64,000 nt of DNA from Delphinus delphis (lineage: Eukaryota > Chordata > Mammalia > Artiodactyla > Delphinidae): the NCBI RefSeq assembly GCF_949987515.2, contig NC_082686.1:47717559-47781558 (forward strand). The letters run 5' to 3'. A program made the position numbers and the translations under genes. Shown here piece after piece: positions 46,990-58,727 of the stretch (within the stretch, counting starts at the first letter, position 1; each line of letters starts with the position of its first letter). The notes under the pieces were generated by a model, which was given only the letters and a program-made list of their open reading frames with translations, was not told where the DNA came from and searched no databases.

Positions 46990-47436
46990 CCCAAGGTTTG
47001 AAGAGTTCCCTTTCCTTCCTGCATTGGGGTCCCAGAGACCACCCCCAGGCTTGGTGGCTCACTAAAAGAACTCACAGGGCTCAACATGTACTCATAGCTA
47101 AGATTTATAACAGTGAAAAGATACAAAGCAAAATCAGCAAACAGAAAAAGCCCTTAGGTGAAGTCCAGAGGAAACCTGCCTCAAGCTTCCAAGAGTCCTT
47201 TCCTAGTGGAGTCACACATGACGTGCTTAATTCCTCCAGCAATGTTTTGTGACAACACGTGTCAAGTGTTTACCAGGGAGCCTCAGAACCCTAAGCTTTT
47301 ATTTGATGCTGGTCATGTAGGCATGCTCTGCCTGGCAGGTACCAAAACTCCGGACTTTCAGAAGGAAAGCAGTTGTTCAGCATAAATCACCTTGGTTGTA
47401 CAAGCAGTATAGGCCACTCTCATCAGTTAGGGAGTT
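46990..47436 (+). mobile_element. ERV-type LTR (family not assigned), interrupted on the right
   Basis: LTR-like sequence with 'gcttaattcctccagcaatg' and 'gacaacacgtgtcaagtg'. It is homologous to 52380-52675 over about 300 bp, which shows it is a dispersed element. An L1 at 47437-48268 interrupts it, and the sequence just after the L1 may be its continuation. No viral gene is present. Confidence 0.6.
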
Positions 47437-48268
47437 TTTTAATCTTTCTTTTTTATTGAAGTACAGTTAATATTCAATGTTGTGTTAGTTTCTGGTGTAC
47501 AGCAAAGTGATTCAGTTATAGATATATATATATATTTATTGAGGTATGGTTGAATTACAATGTTGGGTTATTTACTGCTGTACATACAGCAAAGTGACTC
47601 AGTTATATATATATGTGTATATATATATATATTCTTTCCATTATGGTTTATTACAGGATACTGATTATATTTTCCTGTGCTTACAATAGGACCTTGTTGT
47701 TTATCCATTCTATATATATGTAATAGTTTGCATCTGCTACTCCCAAACTCCCAGTCCAACTGTCCCCTGCCCTCTCTCCCCCTTGGCAACCACAAGTCTG
47801 ATCTCTATATCTGTGAGTCTGTTTCTGTTTTGTAGGTAAGTTCATTTGTGTCATATTTTAGATTCCACGTGTAAGTGATATCATATGGTATTTGTCTTTC
47901 TCTTTCTGACTTACTTCACTTAGTATGATAATCTCTATGTCTATCTGTGTAGCTGCAAATGGCATAATTTTGTTCTTTTTTATGGCTGAGTAATATTCCA
48001 TTGTATATATAAACCACATCTTCTTTAACCATTCAACTGTCGATGGACATTTAGGCCATTTCCGTGTCTTGGCTATTGTAAATAGTGCTGCTGTGAACAT
48101 AGGGGCGCATGTATCCTTTTAAATTATAGTTTTGTCTGGATATATGCCCAGGAGTGGGATTGCTGGATCATATGGCAACTCTATTTTTAGTTTTTTGAGG
48201 AACTTCCGTACTGTTTTGCATAGTGGCTGCGCCAATTAACATTCCCACCAACAGTGTAGGAGGGTTCC
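47437..48268 (-). mobile_element. L1 3' part, minus strand, inserted in an LTR
   Basis: Antisense L1: 3' UTR with 'gttagtttctggtgtacagcaaag', then distal ORF2 to 'ccaacagtgtaggagggttc'. Flanked by cagttaggga at about 47425-47434 and again just after 48268, a probable 10-bp target-site duplication. Its 3' end is partly duplicated (see the separate entry). Confidence 0.9.
47448..47612 (-). repeat. Diverged tandem duplication of the L1 3' end
   Basis: 'attgaagtacagttaatattcaatgttg...cagcaaagtgattcagttata' and 'attgaggtatggttgaattacaatgttg...cagcaaagtgactcagttatat' are two successive copies of the same roughly 85-bp L1 terminus, separated by a (TA)n tract. Confidence 0.85.
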
Positions 48269-49138
48269 AGTTAGGGAAAGTTTTATATCACTACAGGGGA
48301 CTGGTTACCAGCCAAGTTCCCAGATACCAGTTAAGGGCCAACCTTGCAAGGAGGCCTTTCTAAGGATAGGCAGTCTCAGCCTTCTGTGTTACCTCTTTTC
48401 TGCCGAGTCCACCTTCTTGGCCAAGGCATTTTTAGAGCAAAATTATTTTCAGTAGGACCCCATGCAGCAGGGTGAAAGTATCCTGTAATATTGACTTTTG
48501 TTATGCCCTCTAGGGGTCCTGGATTTAGCCAATTTAAACAAATCCCATTAAAAATAAAGATGATTCTTAGAAAGCTAGGTGGCTTTCTCCTTAAGTTTTT
48601 GTATTAACCTTTTTTAACCTGGCCTGAGCCATCGATTCAAGCACAGCACAATCCTGACTGGTAAGTTGAAGCTGATCTGCGTGCCTTCCAGGACTGAGAT
48701 GGTCCATGATAGTCAAGGTACACACAGAGAGTACCCTTGGAAACAAAAAGTGTGCAACTGTTAAGTCACCCCAACAAGGACACACATTAGTCAGGCAATA
48801 CAGGTTAACGAGGCTTCCAGTGTGGCTTCCCACTGTGGATCCTTCTGCCTTAGGGCTCTCTGTCCAGTCCAAATAATTCAGTTGAGTACCTAGTTTTAGA
48901 AGGATTTCCAGAAGGCAGTCAGTTTCAATCAGTTTTGCTTGTCTTTGACATCAGTTCATTTGCCTCATGAGTGGGGACAACATCTACAGGTGTTCTTCGT
49001 GGAAATTTAGGAGCTGGGGACATTCCCTGTTGTGTCACAGTCAGTGTTGTTAGGTGTGCTCATAGGCTCAGCAGTCAGTCTGAATTCAAGACCTTACAGC
49101 ATCTTGGGAAGGCAGCATTGGCATTCAGGAGTGGTTCT

Positions 49139-49257
49139 TTTTTTTTTTGGCCGTACTGTGCAACTTGCGGGATCTTAGCTTCCAGACCAGGGATTGAAAC
49201 TGGGACCCTGGAAGTGAAAGCGCCGAGTCCTAACCACTGGACTGCCAGGGAATTCCC
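49139..49257 (-). mobile_element. Short tRNA-derived SINE, older CHR-like subfamily
   Basis: Minus strand: T run, 'ggccgtactgtgcaacttgcgggatctt', 'gattgaaactgggaccctgg', 'cactggactgccagggaatt'. Flanked by caggagtggttct (49126-49138) and caggagcagttct (49259-49271), 11 of 13 identical, consistent with an older insertion. Confidence 0.85.
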
Positions 49258-49271
49258 CCAGGAGCAGTTCT

Positions 49272-50970
49272 GAAAAACAGCAGTTATAAAAAACAGAAAT
49301 CATTACTGTCCACCTTTCCCTGCATCTCCCAGGTGCTGGCTTTTTGTTTTTTCTGTGTTATTACAAAATCAGTGTGTCTCATACAGTAATCTTAACTTTA
49401 CATTTTTTTCCCAATCATTTTTTATTCTCATCTAGACCTTTCAGCAGGAAGTGTTTGGTATAAAGAGAGTGTTGAGAATTTAGCTAAGCTACTCCATGCT
49501 GTTGCTGCCTCAGCATCTATTTTGTTTGGCCAAGCAGCCAGCAGTGACCTTAAACTGACACTAGTCCCCTCAGGCAAACCCATGCCCCAGATGGCAGCTC
49601 ACAGAGTCACAAGGAAATGTAAGTTCCTGATATGACCTCCCCAACAGCCCTTGTGATCAACAATCTCCCCTGCTTCCCAGTGCCTTCCCCTATATGCTCC
49701 TTAGATAAGACCAATAAGACCTTTGTGGGATTTATCAGAACCCTGCTCTTTTGGTTTGAATTGACCAAATCAGGCCTTAGCCCGGGAACCACAAAGCACT
49801 CTACCCATAGACTCTAATAAAAACATGTTCCCCAGGTCCTGCTTCTCTCTGTCTGCACTCTGCCTTGACCTCCCCATGTGGTCCCTCAAAGCATGCCAGG
49901 TACTTCCTCCAGGACCTGTGAGTAATAAACTTCTCTATTTTAATTCCTCTTGTGATCTACTGTTGAACTGCAACTCACCATCTGATACTCTGCACTCCAC
50001 TTAATAAGTATTAATTTAACAAATCCAAACAGAGGAATAGAAAAATTTACATAGAAAAACAATTTTAATAAACTTAGCCAGAAAGACACATCATGTTCAG
50101 GAACTGGTAGGACAAAATCCTGAATTTTCAAGAATTTTCATAATGTGTTTACATAACTCTGACGCCTGTCATCCTGATCATTTATTCAGTAAATAGCCCA
50201 GAAAAGACCAATCTCTGTCTGGGGACAGCTATGTTTAATAATCAAAATTCCTAACTAAGAAGAAATGTGAGTGAAGTAGAATCAGGTCATCAGTCCATTG
50301 TAAATTTCAAATAATCTTAAAATCCAAACACAAGTCAACAGCAGTGAGACATGCCTGGGAAGGGGATAAGAACCCTATCTGTTAGGAGTGGGTGCAGAGG
50401 TCCCCTCCCCGTAATGTGCTCTCTCCCAACTTGGAGCTTTCGACAGGAATCACAAGTTAGATTTCTTGTGATTAATCATCTCAGATGCAATTAGTTCCTG
50501 CATTATACAGATCAAGCCACTAGAAGCTTGGTTTCATATGGTCCCGTCAGAGAACAAGCACTTTCCCATGGGCATCTGCAAGATACCTGTGTGGTCCAGT
50601 CAGCATCCATAATGTTTTTATAGTTTATGGCCCCATAAGGGGGGAGGGTCTTAAATCTACAATAGTCCCAGAGTCTGAGTTCTGTTCATTGAGCCTATGT
50701 CTGCTTTTAGAGGTCCATCACAATCCTTATGGACCAGCACAATCATTATGAGGTTTGATTCTACTGATAGGTCCAGGCAAATAGGATTTCTGAATTCAGG
50801 ATTCCAAAAAGGACTTTTCTTCTTTAGCAGCGGCAAAGCCAAGAGACTACTGGGCCAGACAGTGAGGTTTCAAGTCCTTCTAAGCCCCTTTTATCTTGTC
50901 AGACTTAAAGTCCAAATTGACCCATTCAAAAATACGCACATTAGGCTGGAAAATCATCAGCCTCTAAGGG
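49272..50970. other. Probable LNP1 intron, no recognised gene
   Basis: Less AT-rich than its neighbours. Segments such as 49640-49960 look LTR- or gene-desert-like, but I cannot assign them. No exon with convincing splice sites and known protein similarity. Confidence 0.4.
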
Positions 50971-50985
50971 TTAGACATCTGCTTT

Positions 50986-51420
50986 TTTAAAAATATCTTT
51001 ATTGGAGTATGATTGCTTTACATTGTTGTGTTAGTTTCTGCTGTACAACGAAGTGAATCAGCTATATGTATACATATATCCCCATCCCCTCCCTCTTGAG
51101 CCTCCCTCCCACCCTCCCTATCCCACCCCTCTAGGTGGTCACAAAGCACGGAGCTGATCTCCCTGTGCTATGTAGCTGCATCCCACTAGCTATCTATTTT
51201 GCATTTGGTAGTGTACGTATGTCAGTGCTACTCTCTCACTTCGTCCCAGCTTACCCTTCCCCCACTGTGTCCTCAAGTCCATTCTCTACATCTGCATCTT
51301 TATTCCTGCCCTGCCACTAGGTTCATCAGTACCGTTTTTTTAGATTCCATATATGTGAGTTAGCATACGGTATTTGTTTTTCTCTTTCTGACTTACTTCA
51401 CTCTGTATGACAAACTCTAG
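50986..51420 (-). mobile_element. 5'-truncated L1 3' UTR
   Basis: Antisense L1 3' end with 'aaatatctttattggagtatg', the C-rich tract and 'gcatacggtatttg'. Flanked by tagacatctgcttt (about 50973) and tagacatctgatttt (about 51421), a target-site duplication with one mismatch. Confidence 0.92.
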
Positions 51421-51819
51421 TAGACATCTGATTTTATAAGAACTTATTAGCAAACTAAAACTTGCCTTTTAAAATGCAAAAGTTGATTTTCCTGTGGAGA
51501 TTTTCTCTCCTTTTATGTTGTCTACCTTTTCCCATAGACTCCAACGGGCAAAAATCTTAGCAAAAATAATCAGATGTGAGATTTCGATACCCAAAGAGTT
51601 TAAATTTTAACCCATCCAGCAAAAGAGTTTACATTTTAACCCATTCCAGCAAAAAGCAAGGAATTTATGTTCTACTAACACCGTTTATTGGGCAGCTTTC
51701 CCTGACTGCGATAATCCCTCTAACATGTATGAAATTACAAGCATATAGTATTTTACATTTATTTTTATCATACATCCAGAAGCAATAGCCACAAAATAAA
51801 AAGCCATTTTTCTGAAAGT

Positions 51820-51841
51820 CTCTCTCTCTTTCTCTCTCTCT
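51820..51841. repeat. (TC)n microsatellite
   Basis: Run of tc dinucleotides with one ttt interruption. Confidence 0.9.
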
Positions 51842-52379
51842 GTTTTTCATTGCAAGTTTACACAATCCCCTAGCAGTAAACTCAATGCTTTCAGAATTGA
51901 CATTACAGCTGCTTAGAGATCCCAGCTGGAATGCAAGGGGCTGCTGTACCAGTGGATAAAATGTTGTTTTCCCCTTCTCCTTTATTTCTGATTTATCTAA
52001 AGTTTGTCTTGGCACTGACAGTCTTTTCCCCTCCCACCTGGAGGAGAGAACAAAACCCTAAGGCATCATCCAGGCTGCAATTGCAATTTTTAATCTCCTC
52101 ACTTCAGCCACCATTGCCAAAAGCAGCCAGCACACTCAATGAGCCAATCCTTCTGGAGTTGGATGTATCATTTTAAAATTTCATAGGTAATCTCTACCTT
52201 TCATAGCAAACGTCATCTCTGCTGCCGTTTCATATCACAGATGACTAGGTAGCCACTTGGCATTGAAAGTTTATCATTATGTCCCCTTCATCCTTTTTCT
52301 AAATACTGCTTTAGCCATATTTCAGTGAGTTGGGCTTGTTTTAGTGAATCCCATTTCTGATACCAACTGCCACCCCCAG

Positions 52380-52675
52380 TTTGGAGATTTGTTAGAAGAA
52401 TCCACAGGACTCATCATATAGTTGTATTTGTGGATAAGGTTTATTACACAGGATACAAAGGATACAAAGCAAAATCAAAAAGGGAAAGGCATATTGGGTG
52501 AAGTCTGAAGGATACCAGGAATAAATTTCCAAAATTCCTTTTTCCAGGTAAATCTCATAGGATGTGCTTAATTCCACCAGCAATGAGTTGTGGCAACACG
52601 TGTGAAATGTTTTCTACATGTTCATTAAAGACTTAGTGCTCAGGGTTTTTCTGGGTACTGGTCATGTAGGTACCC
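52380..52675 (+). mobile_element. ERV-type LTR, second copy
   Basis: Homologous to 47060-47330: shared 'gatacaaagcaaaatca', 'gtgcttaattccaccagcaatgag', 'caacacgtgtgaa' and 'ctggtcatgtagg'. Family not assigned. No internal viral sequence. Confidence 0.6.
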
Positions 52676-52811
52676 TACTGTGAACTGAATATCTGTGGGC
52701 CTTCAAAGTTCATATGTTAAAGCCTAATCCCCAATGTGGTGGTATTTGGAGATGGGACCTTTGGAAGGTATATAGGTCATGAGGCTGGAGCTATCAGGAA
52801 TGGGATTAGTG
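52676..52811 (+). mobile_element. MLT1-like LTR, 5' part
   Basis: 'gttcatatgttaaagcctaatccccaatgtggtggtatttggagatgggacc' and 'aggtcatgaggctgg' are MLT1-type. It is cut off abruptly by the next LTR. It is the opposite-strand counterpart of the element at 41268-41575. Confidence 0.6.
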
Positions 52812-53270
52812 CCTGTGTGGTTAGTTTAAATGTCAATTTGACTAGCTATGCGGTGCCCAGATTAAACATTATTTCTGGGTGTATCTGTGAGGATGTATCT
52901 AGATAAGATTAACATTTGAATTGGTGGGCTCAATAAAGTAAATAGGCCAATGTGGGTGGGCATGATACAATCAGTTGAGGGCTGGAATAGAACAGAAGGC
53001 AAAAGAAGGAGAAATTCACCCTTTTTTCTTGTCTTACTGCTTGAGCTGGGCGATCTCATCTCATCTTTTCCTGCTCTTGGACTGGGACTTATCAATACAT
53101 CACTGCTTTCCCTGGAGGCCTTAGGACTCAGACTGAATTACGCCACTGGCATTCTTGGGTCTCCAGCTAGCAGATGGCAGACGGTGGGGCTTCCCAGTCT
53201 CCATGACTGTATGAGCCAATTCCTCATAATAAATTCTCCATATATATATATATATACCTTCTTTTCCCGC
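52812..53270 (+). mobile_element. MaLR-type LTR, second copy
   Basis: Same family as 40290-40815: 'ttagtttaaatgtcaatttgac', 'ttatttctgggtgtatctgtgagg', 'tccagctagcagatggcagac', 'gagccaattcctcataataaat'. It lacks an internal region and its extreme 3' end. Confidence 0.65.
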
Positions 53271-53297
53271 ACATTTTCCAATATCTAAATTGTTTCT

Positions 53298-53515
53298 TGT
53301 TTTTTTTTTTTTTTTTTTTTTTGCGGTACACAGGCCTCTCACTGTTGTGACCTCTCCCGTTGTGGAGCACAGGCTCCGGACGCGCAGGCTCAGCGTCCAT
53401 GGCTCACGGGCCCAGCCGCTCCACGGCATGTGGGATCTTCCCGGACCGGGGCACGAATCCGTGTCCCCTGCATCGGCAGGCGGACTCTCAACCACTGCGC
53501 CATCTGGGAAGCCCC
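53298..53515 (-). mobile_element. CHR-type SINE, short form
   Basis: Short form with a long pure T run (tail). Flanked by ctaaattgtttct at 53285-53297 and 53516-53528, perfect over 13 bases. Confidence 0.97.
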
Positions 53516-54132
53516 CTAAATTGTTTCTGTGTATAAGGCATTAAGGGGAGGGCACAGAAGTCCAAGAAACTGATATTACTCAAAGAGGTTTTAAGATAAA
53601 GTCCTATTTCCTTTTCCCTGAAATACTTTGAAGTAATAATTAGATATTATCCGCTCTGGTTTCTCCATCCCCTGCCCACAGATTTATTTTTGTTTCAGAA
53701 ACACACTTCAGAAAACACACTTCTGTCTTAGGAGGAATAGAAAAGAATAGGTCCATCCATAGTCAACTTTTGTGGACAGACCTGGTCCTGTTTCCCCAAG
53801 AAAAATTATTTGATTTCTTTCTTTAATAACAGAGACAACCAACAGTGATGACATAGAATTATGTGTTTTCTTTTCTCATCTGGGTCATTGAGAAGTCAGG
53901 CTTCTTCCATTCTTTAATAAAAATATTACAAAGTAACAAGCATGCGCCATGTTATTTAAAGCAAGAAATAAAAATGTTGCAAGCCATGTTGTGCTTTGGT
54001 TACTTTCCCTTAGTAACACAAGTTGTAGAATAGTGCTCTAGGTACATTGGTTACAGTTAAGCCAATTTTTACAGCTCAAGGAAGAATTTTTATATGGAAA
54101 ATGTCCAAGAATGCCTCTATTTAAAAATGCAA

Positions 54133-55506
54133 GATTTAACTGGACAGCTACATGTAAAAGAATGAAATTAGAACACTACCTAACACCATACACAAAAATA
54201 AACTCCAAATGGATTAAAGACCTAAGTATAAGACCAGACACTATAAAACTCTTAGAGGAAAGCATAGGAAAAACACTTTTTGACATAAACCACAGCAAGA
54301 TCTTTTTTGACCCACCTTCTAGAGTAATGGAAATAAAAACAAAAATAAATAAATGGGACCCAATTAAACTTAAAAGCTTTTGCACAGAAAAGGAAACCAT
54401 AAACAAGACAAAAAGACAACCCTCAGAATGGGAGAAAATATTTGCAAATGAAACAATGGACAAAGGATTAATCTCCAAAATATACAAACAGCTAATGGAG
54501 CTCAATATCAAAAAAACAAGCAATTAAAATAAAAAATGGGTGGAAGACCTAAATAGACGTTTCACCAAGAAGACATACAGATGGCCAAGAGGCACATGAA
54601 AAGATGCTCAACATCACTAATTATTAGAGAAACGCAAATCAAAACTATAATGAGGTATCACCTCGCACTGGTCAGAATGGCCATTATCAAAAAATCTAGA
54701 AACAATAAATGCTGGAAAGGGTATGGTGAAAAGGGAACACTCCTGTGCTTTTGGTGGGAATGTAAATTGATACAGCCACTATGGAGAACAGTATGGAGGT
54801 TTCTTAAAAGACTAAAAATAGAACTACCATATGACCCAACAATCCCACTACTTGGCATATACCCGGAGAGAAAACCATAATTCAAAAAGAGACATTCACT
54901 ACAATGTTCATTGCAGTACTATTTACAATAGCCAGGACATGGAACCAACCTAAATGTCCATCGACAGATGAATGGATAAAGAAGATGTGGCACATATATA
55001 CAATGGCAAGTACTCAGCCATAAAAAGAAACAAAATTGAGTTATCTGTAGTGAGGTGGATGGAACTAGAGTCTATCATTCAGAGTGAAGTAAGTCAGAAA
55101 GAGAAAAACAAATACCGTATGCTAACACATATATATGGAATCTAAAAAAAAAAAAAAAAAGGTACTGATGAACCTAATTGCAGGGCAGGAATAAAGACAC
55201 AGGCTTAGAGAGTGGACTTGACACGGTGGTCAGGGGGAAGCTGGGGCAAAGTGAGAGTAGCATCGACATATATATACTAACAAATTTAAAATAGTTAGCT
55301 AATGGGAAGCAGCAGCATAGCACAGGGAGGTCAGCTCGGTGCTTTGTGACCACCTAGAGGGGTGGGATAGGGAGGGTGGGAAGGAGGCTCAAGAGGGAGG
55401 GGATGTAGGGATATATGTATGCATATGGCTGATTCACTTTGTTGTACAACAGAAACTAATTGTACTGTGAAGCAATTATAATCCAGTAAATATCTATTAA
55501 AAAAAT
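54133..55506 (+). mobile_element. 5'-truncated L1: ORF2 C-terminus and 3' UTR
   Basis: Starts within distal ORF2 ('ggacagctacatgtaaaagaatg') and ends in an L1 3' UTR with a short A-rich tail. The frame is open for about 138 codons, then broken by stops. It parallels 2480-3830 of the first L1 and is the same broad subfamily. Confidence 0.93.
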
Positions 55507-56479
55507 AGAAAGAGTAGTATTCCAGAGTAGTGTTTCCCAAAATGTATTCCGCCACATATTAGCTCTAAGAGTTGACCTTTGAAAAATGGATCCCATGGTC
55601 AAATAAATCTAGGTAATGTAGCAGAGCTATTCCTCTCTCATAGAGTTTAACCATTAGTGCATTAAAGGCTCTGATAAGTACAGCTATAAAGGACTTGTTT
55701 TTTGGACAATTCATGGAACTGGTGTTTCCTTAACACACTTCAGGATACACTGCCTCTGACAGAGGCTGTAATTGTCCCTTGTAACCATTCTCTTTTTCCT
55801 TTTAGTAAGAGAATCTCTGAATTGCAGTGAGGTACATAGCTTTCCAGGTAAACACTACATTTTCTAGCTTCTTTATAACCGGTTGCAGCTGTGTGAATGA
55901 TTTTTTTGCCAGTAGAATGTGAGCAAAATTGATGTGAGCAAAACGGAGTGTTGCTCCTTTGAAAGGAAGTTGCTTGCCCTCTACTTTCCCCATTCTTGCT
56001 GGCTGGAACGCTAAATTGCTGGTGACTCAGTTTTGACCATCTAGCCAGACAACACTGCAGGGGATGCCAAATGAAAAGATATAAGGAGTCTGGGTCCTGG
56101 ATGTTTTTGAGGACTCGCCGTTTATATCTGAATTGTTTCATGGAAGATAAATAAAATTCATTTTGTTAGAAGCATTCAAAAAAAAAAAGCGAGATTTATC
56201 AAAAGTTTCTTGGAATACTGGCAGAATGGTGGAGAGAACCCGGACTTTGTTATACTCCTTGCTCAAATGTGGCTGTGAAGCTTAGTAGTAATTTCACCTT
56301 GTGGAAATGATGATCTATTTGAATCTCAAGTTCCTCATCAATAAAATATGACGAAAATATCCCAGACACAGGCTTGTTAATAATGAAAATAGCGTACGTA
56401 AAATACTTGACTCCATATCTGGTGCAAAGTAAGGGGATCAATAAATGTAATATTCTCCTTACCTTGGGGAAAAAAAAAC
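55507..56479. other. Probable LNP1 intron, possibly LTR-derived
   Basis: No gene recognised. The tract 55740-56180 ends in 'catggaagataaataaaattcattttgtt', like the 3' end of an ancient LTR. It is incidentally open on the minus strand for 133 codons with no known domain. Confidence 0.4.
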
Positions 56480-56945
56480 ACTAAAAGACAGGGACTCTAA
56501 TGCTCATAGAAGCTTTATTTATAATAGTCCCAACTGTAAACAACCCAAGTGGTAGCCCGAAATGACCATCAATATTAGACTGAATTTTTAAAGGTTGGAT
56601 AATCATACTATGCAATACTATACAGCATGGATAAATCTCACTAACATAATGTTAAGTGACACGAAATAATACATACTATATAATTCCATTGAAAGAAAGT
56701 TCAAAAACAGGCAAAATTAATCTACAGTGTCAGAGGTCAGAAGTCTTAGCCTTTTGGAGGGAGGTTAGGTTGGAAGGGGGAAAGAAGGAGACTGCTGGGG
56801 TACTGGAAAGAGTCTATGTCTTTACCTGCATAGTTGTGGTCATTAGAAGGGTATATGTACGTAAAAGTTCATCAAACTGTACACTTAAGATTTGTACATT
56901 GCACATGTACATTATTTACCTTTGTACATATAAAAATAATATATC
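56480..56945 (+). mobile_element. Old L1 3' fragment
   Basis: 'gaagctttatttataatagtcccaac', 'catggataaatctcactaacata' and 'aaactgtacacttaagatttgtacatt' are typical of old L1M 3' ends. Confidence 0.75.
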
Positions 56946-57507
56946 AACCCCCCAAAAAATTCCTCCTGTTTCTTTTGTCCCAGGAGCTAGATTTTATATC
57001 AATATCGAATTTATTCATTAGGAGAATATCTGGCTCTAGATATGACACACCATAGCTGGCTATCTTGCAGGCTGAGTCAGTCCCTTGTAAGTGGCCCCAT
57101 TTCAGAGCTGGCCTGGAGGTGACAGGCATATTATGAAGGTCGTGCTCCAACACCATTAACAGCTGGAGATGCCATCACATGCCATCAGCAGCAAAACACA
57201 GGGAAAACCAGGCAGTGGACTGTGCTTCCCACCCTTAGGCTGCGAGGCACAAGCCCCAGCAATGGAAGGATTAAAAAGCATCTCAATTTAAGAAGACAGG
57301 GAGAGGGGAGGGGAATGTGGGCTGCACAATTTATAAATAGACATTACCAGAGGCTGCCTGATGGTGAAGTGGTTGTTTAGTAAATCTTTCTCCTTTAAGG
57401 ATTCCATTATCAGAGACCATTTGAAAACATCAGTTTCGTTTTGTCTTTTGAGGGAGATCCTGGGTTTCATCAAGTCAGCCCTGTTGGGTAATATTTCTCT
57501 CTGGCAG

Positions 57508-57702
57508 ATTTAGGAACAGGCCTTCGATATTTTGAATCACCTTTACATGGAGCACAAAGATGATGACGATGATGATGTGTCTTTTGCCAAATGGATGAGC
57601 AGCTTCTGGGGTCACAGCTGGATAGAGGAGGATGAGAGAGGACTCCGGGACCGCCATGGATCACAGAACTCCAGTTACAGGAAAACCTCCCTGCCCTGCC
57701 GA
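57508..57702 (+). CDS. LNP1: LNP1 first coding exon
   Basis: Acceptor atatttctctctggcag, 39 nt of 5' UTR, then ATG at 57547 and 52 codons to donor CGA|gtgagt at 57703 (phase 0). The product begins MEHKDDDDDDVSFAKWMSSF and continues WGHSWIEEDERGLRD to KTSLPCR. It matches the N-terminus of LNP1 (leukemia NUP98 fusion partner 1), a small protein of about 180 residues with no established function; the human gene was found fused to NUP98 in a T-cell leukaemia. Visible features are a six-Asp run (residues 5-10) coded by GAY repeats, then a tryptophan-rich acidic/basic segment. Only this exon is recognised; the remaining coding exons must lie to the right. A TTG triplet in frame upstream is not a start. 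Position, strand and order relative to TOMM70 agree with the human TOMM70-LNP1 arrangement. Confidence 0.93.
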
Positions 57703-58510
57703 GTGAGTTATTATGACGGAACCGGGGGAGAGCTAGACTAGGGGAAGGGGATTTCTCTTAGATCTTTTTGAGAGTCCTTTGGTATAAAGTTATCTTTGGT
57801 TGAAAGTGAGTACTTCCAAACCTTTTTTTATACTCACAAAAATCCCTTTTATCGTTTTGTCTTGTCCTCCAAGGGACCTGATTTTCATCTATTAAGTAAT
57901 GATTCCTTCATTTTTAGCAACCTAAGACATATTTAACCGCTATTCAGAGCTCCTGATAAGCCTGGCATAATCCTATTGGGTGGTAATATAATTCAAGCCA
58001 AAGGAAAGAAACCTGATGTTATAGTCTGTGTAGGATTGTTGTGGATCACTGTTTGATTTCCAATAGTCTTTTTGAAATACTGAAAATAGCTCCACTATTT
58101 GGTGACATCTAAGGAATTGGGGATTCCACATAATAAATCACTACCTCTGATAAATCTGATACACTCTTTCTGCTGGTTCTCATTTGGTTTCCTGGTGGGA
58201 GACAAAGCCAACATTCTACCACCCTCAGCACTATTTTTCCATGGCTAGGCAGAGCACCCGGTGTCAGGGGAGCAGGAAAGCTCCCAAGAGGGGAGCAGGT
58301 GGGCCTGACCAGGTGTGGACTCAGCAGTGGGTACACATGTCACTTAGAATTCCAGCTACCAGAGAATATTTCTCCAACCCCCTGCTACTGCTAACTCCAG
58401 AACCAAATAAGTTTTGGGGTAATGTTATTTTATTTTTAGCTCCAGAGTTCCCAGAAGCATAATGCATGTGAAGTAATTAAAACTTGTAAGGCAATCTTTT
58501 ACGCCCAATG
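57703..58510 (+). other. LNP1: LNP1 intron after the first coding exon
   Basis: No further LNP1 exon recognised. Unique, moderately AT-rich DNA. Confidence 0.6.
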
Positions 58511-58522
58511 ATCATCAAGTTT

Positions 58523-58727
58523 TTTTTTTTTTTTTGCGGTACGCGGGCCTCTCACTCTCGTGGCCTCTCCCGTTGCGGAGCACAGGCTCCGGACGCGCAG
58601 GCTCAGCGGCCATGGCTTATGGGCCCAGCCGCTCCGCGGCATGTGGGATCTTCCCGGACCGGGGCACGAACCCGTGTCCGCTGCATCGGCAGGCAGACTC
58701 TCAACCACTGCGCCACCAGGGAAGCCC
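58523..58727 (-). mobile_element. CHR-type SINE, short form
   Basis: Pure T run and a short body close to consensus. Flanked by atcatcaagttt at 58511-58522 and 58729-58740, perfect over 12 bases. Confidence 0.97.

Noticed and set aside
55740..56141. Minus-strand open frame of 133 codons
   Set aside because: Lies in LTR-like sequence, no known domain and no splice or promoter context.
57532..57546. Upstream extension of the LNP1 frame (NHLY before MEHK)
   Set aside because: The triplet at 57532 is TTG, not ATG; the first ATG after the acceptor is at 57547 and matches the known LNP1 start.
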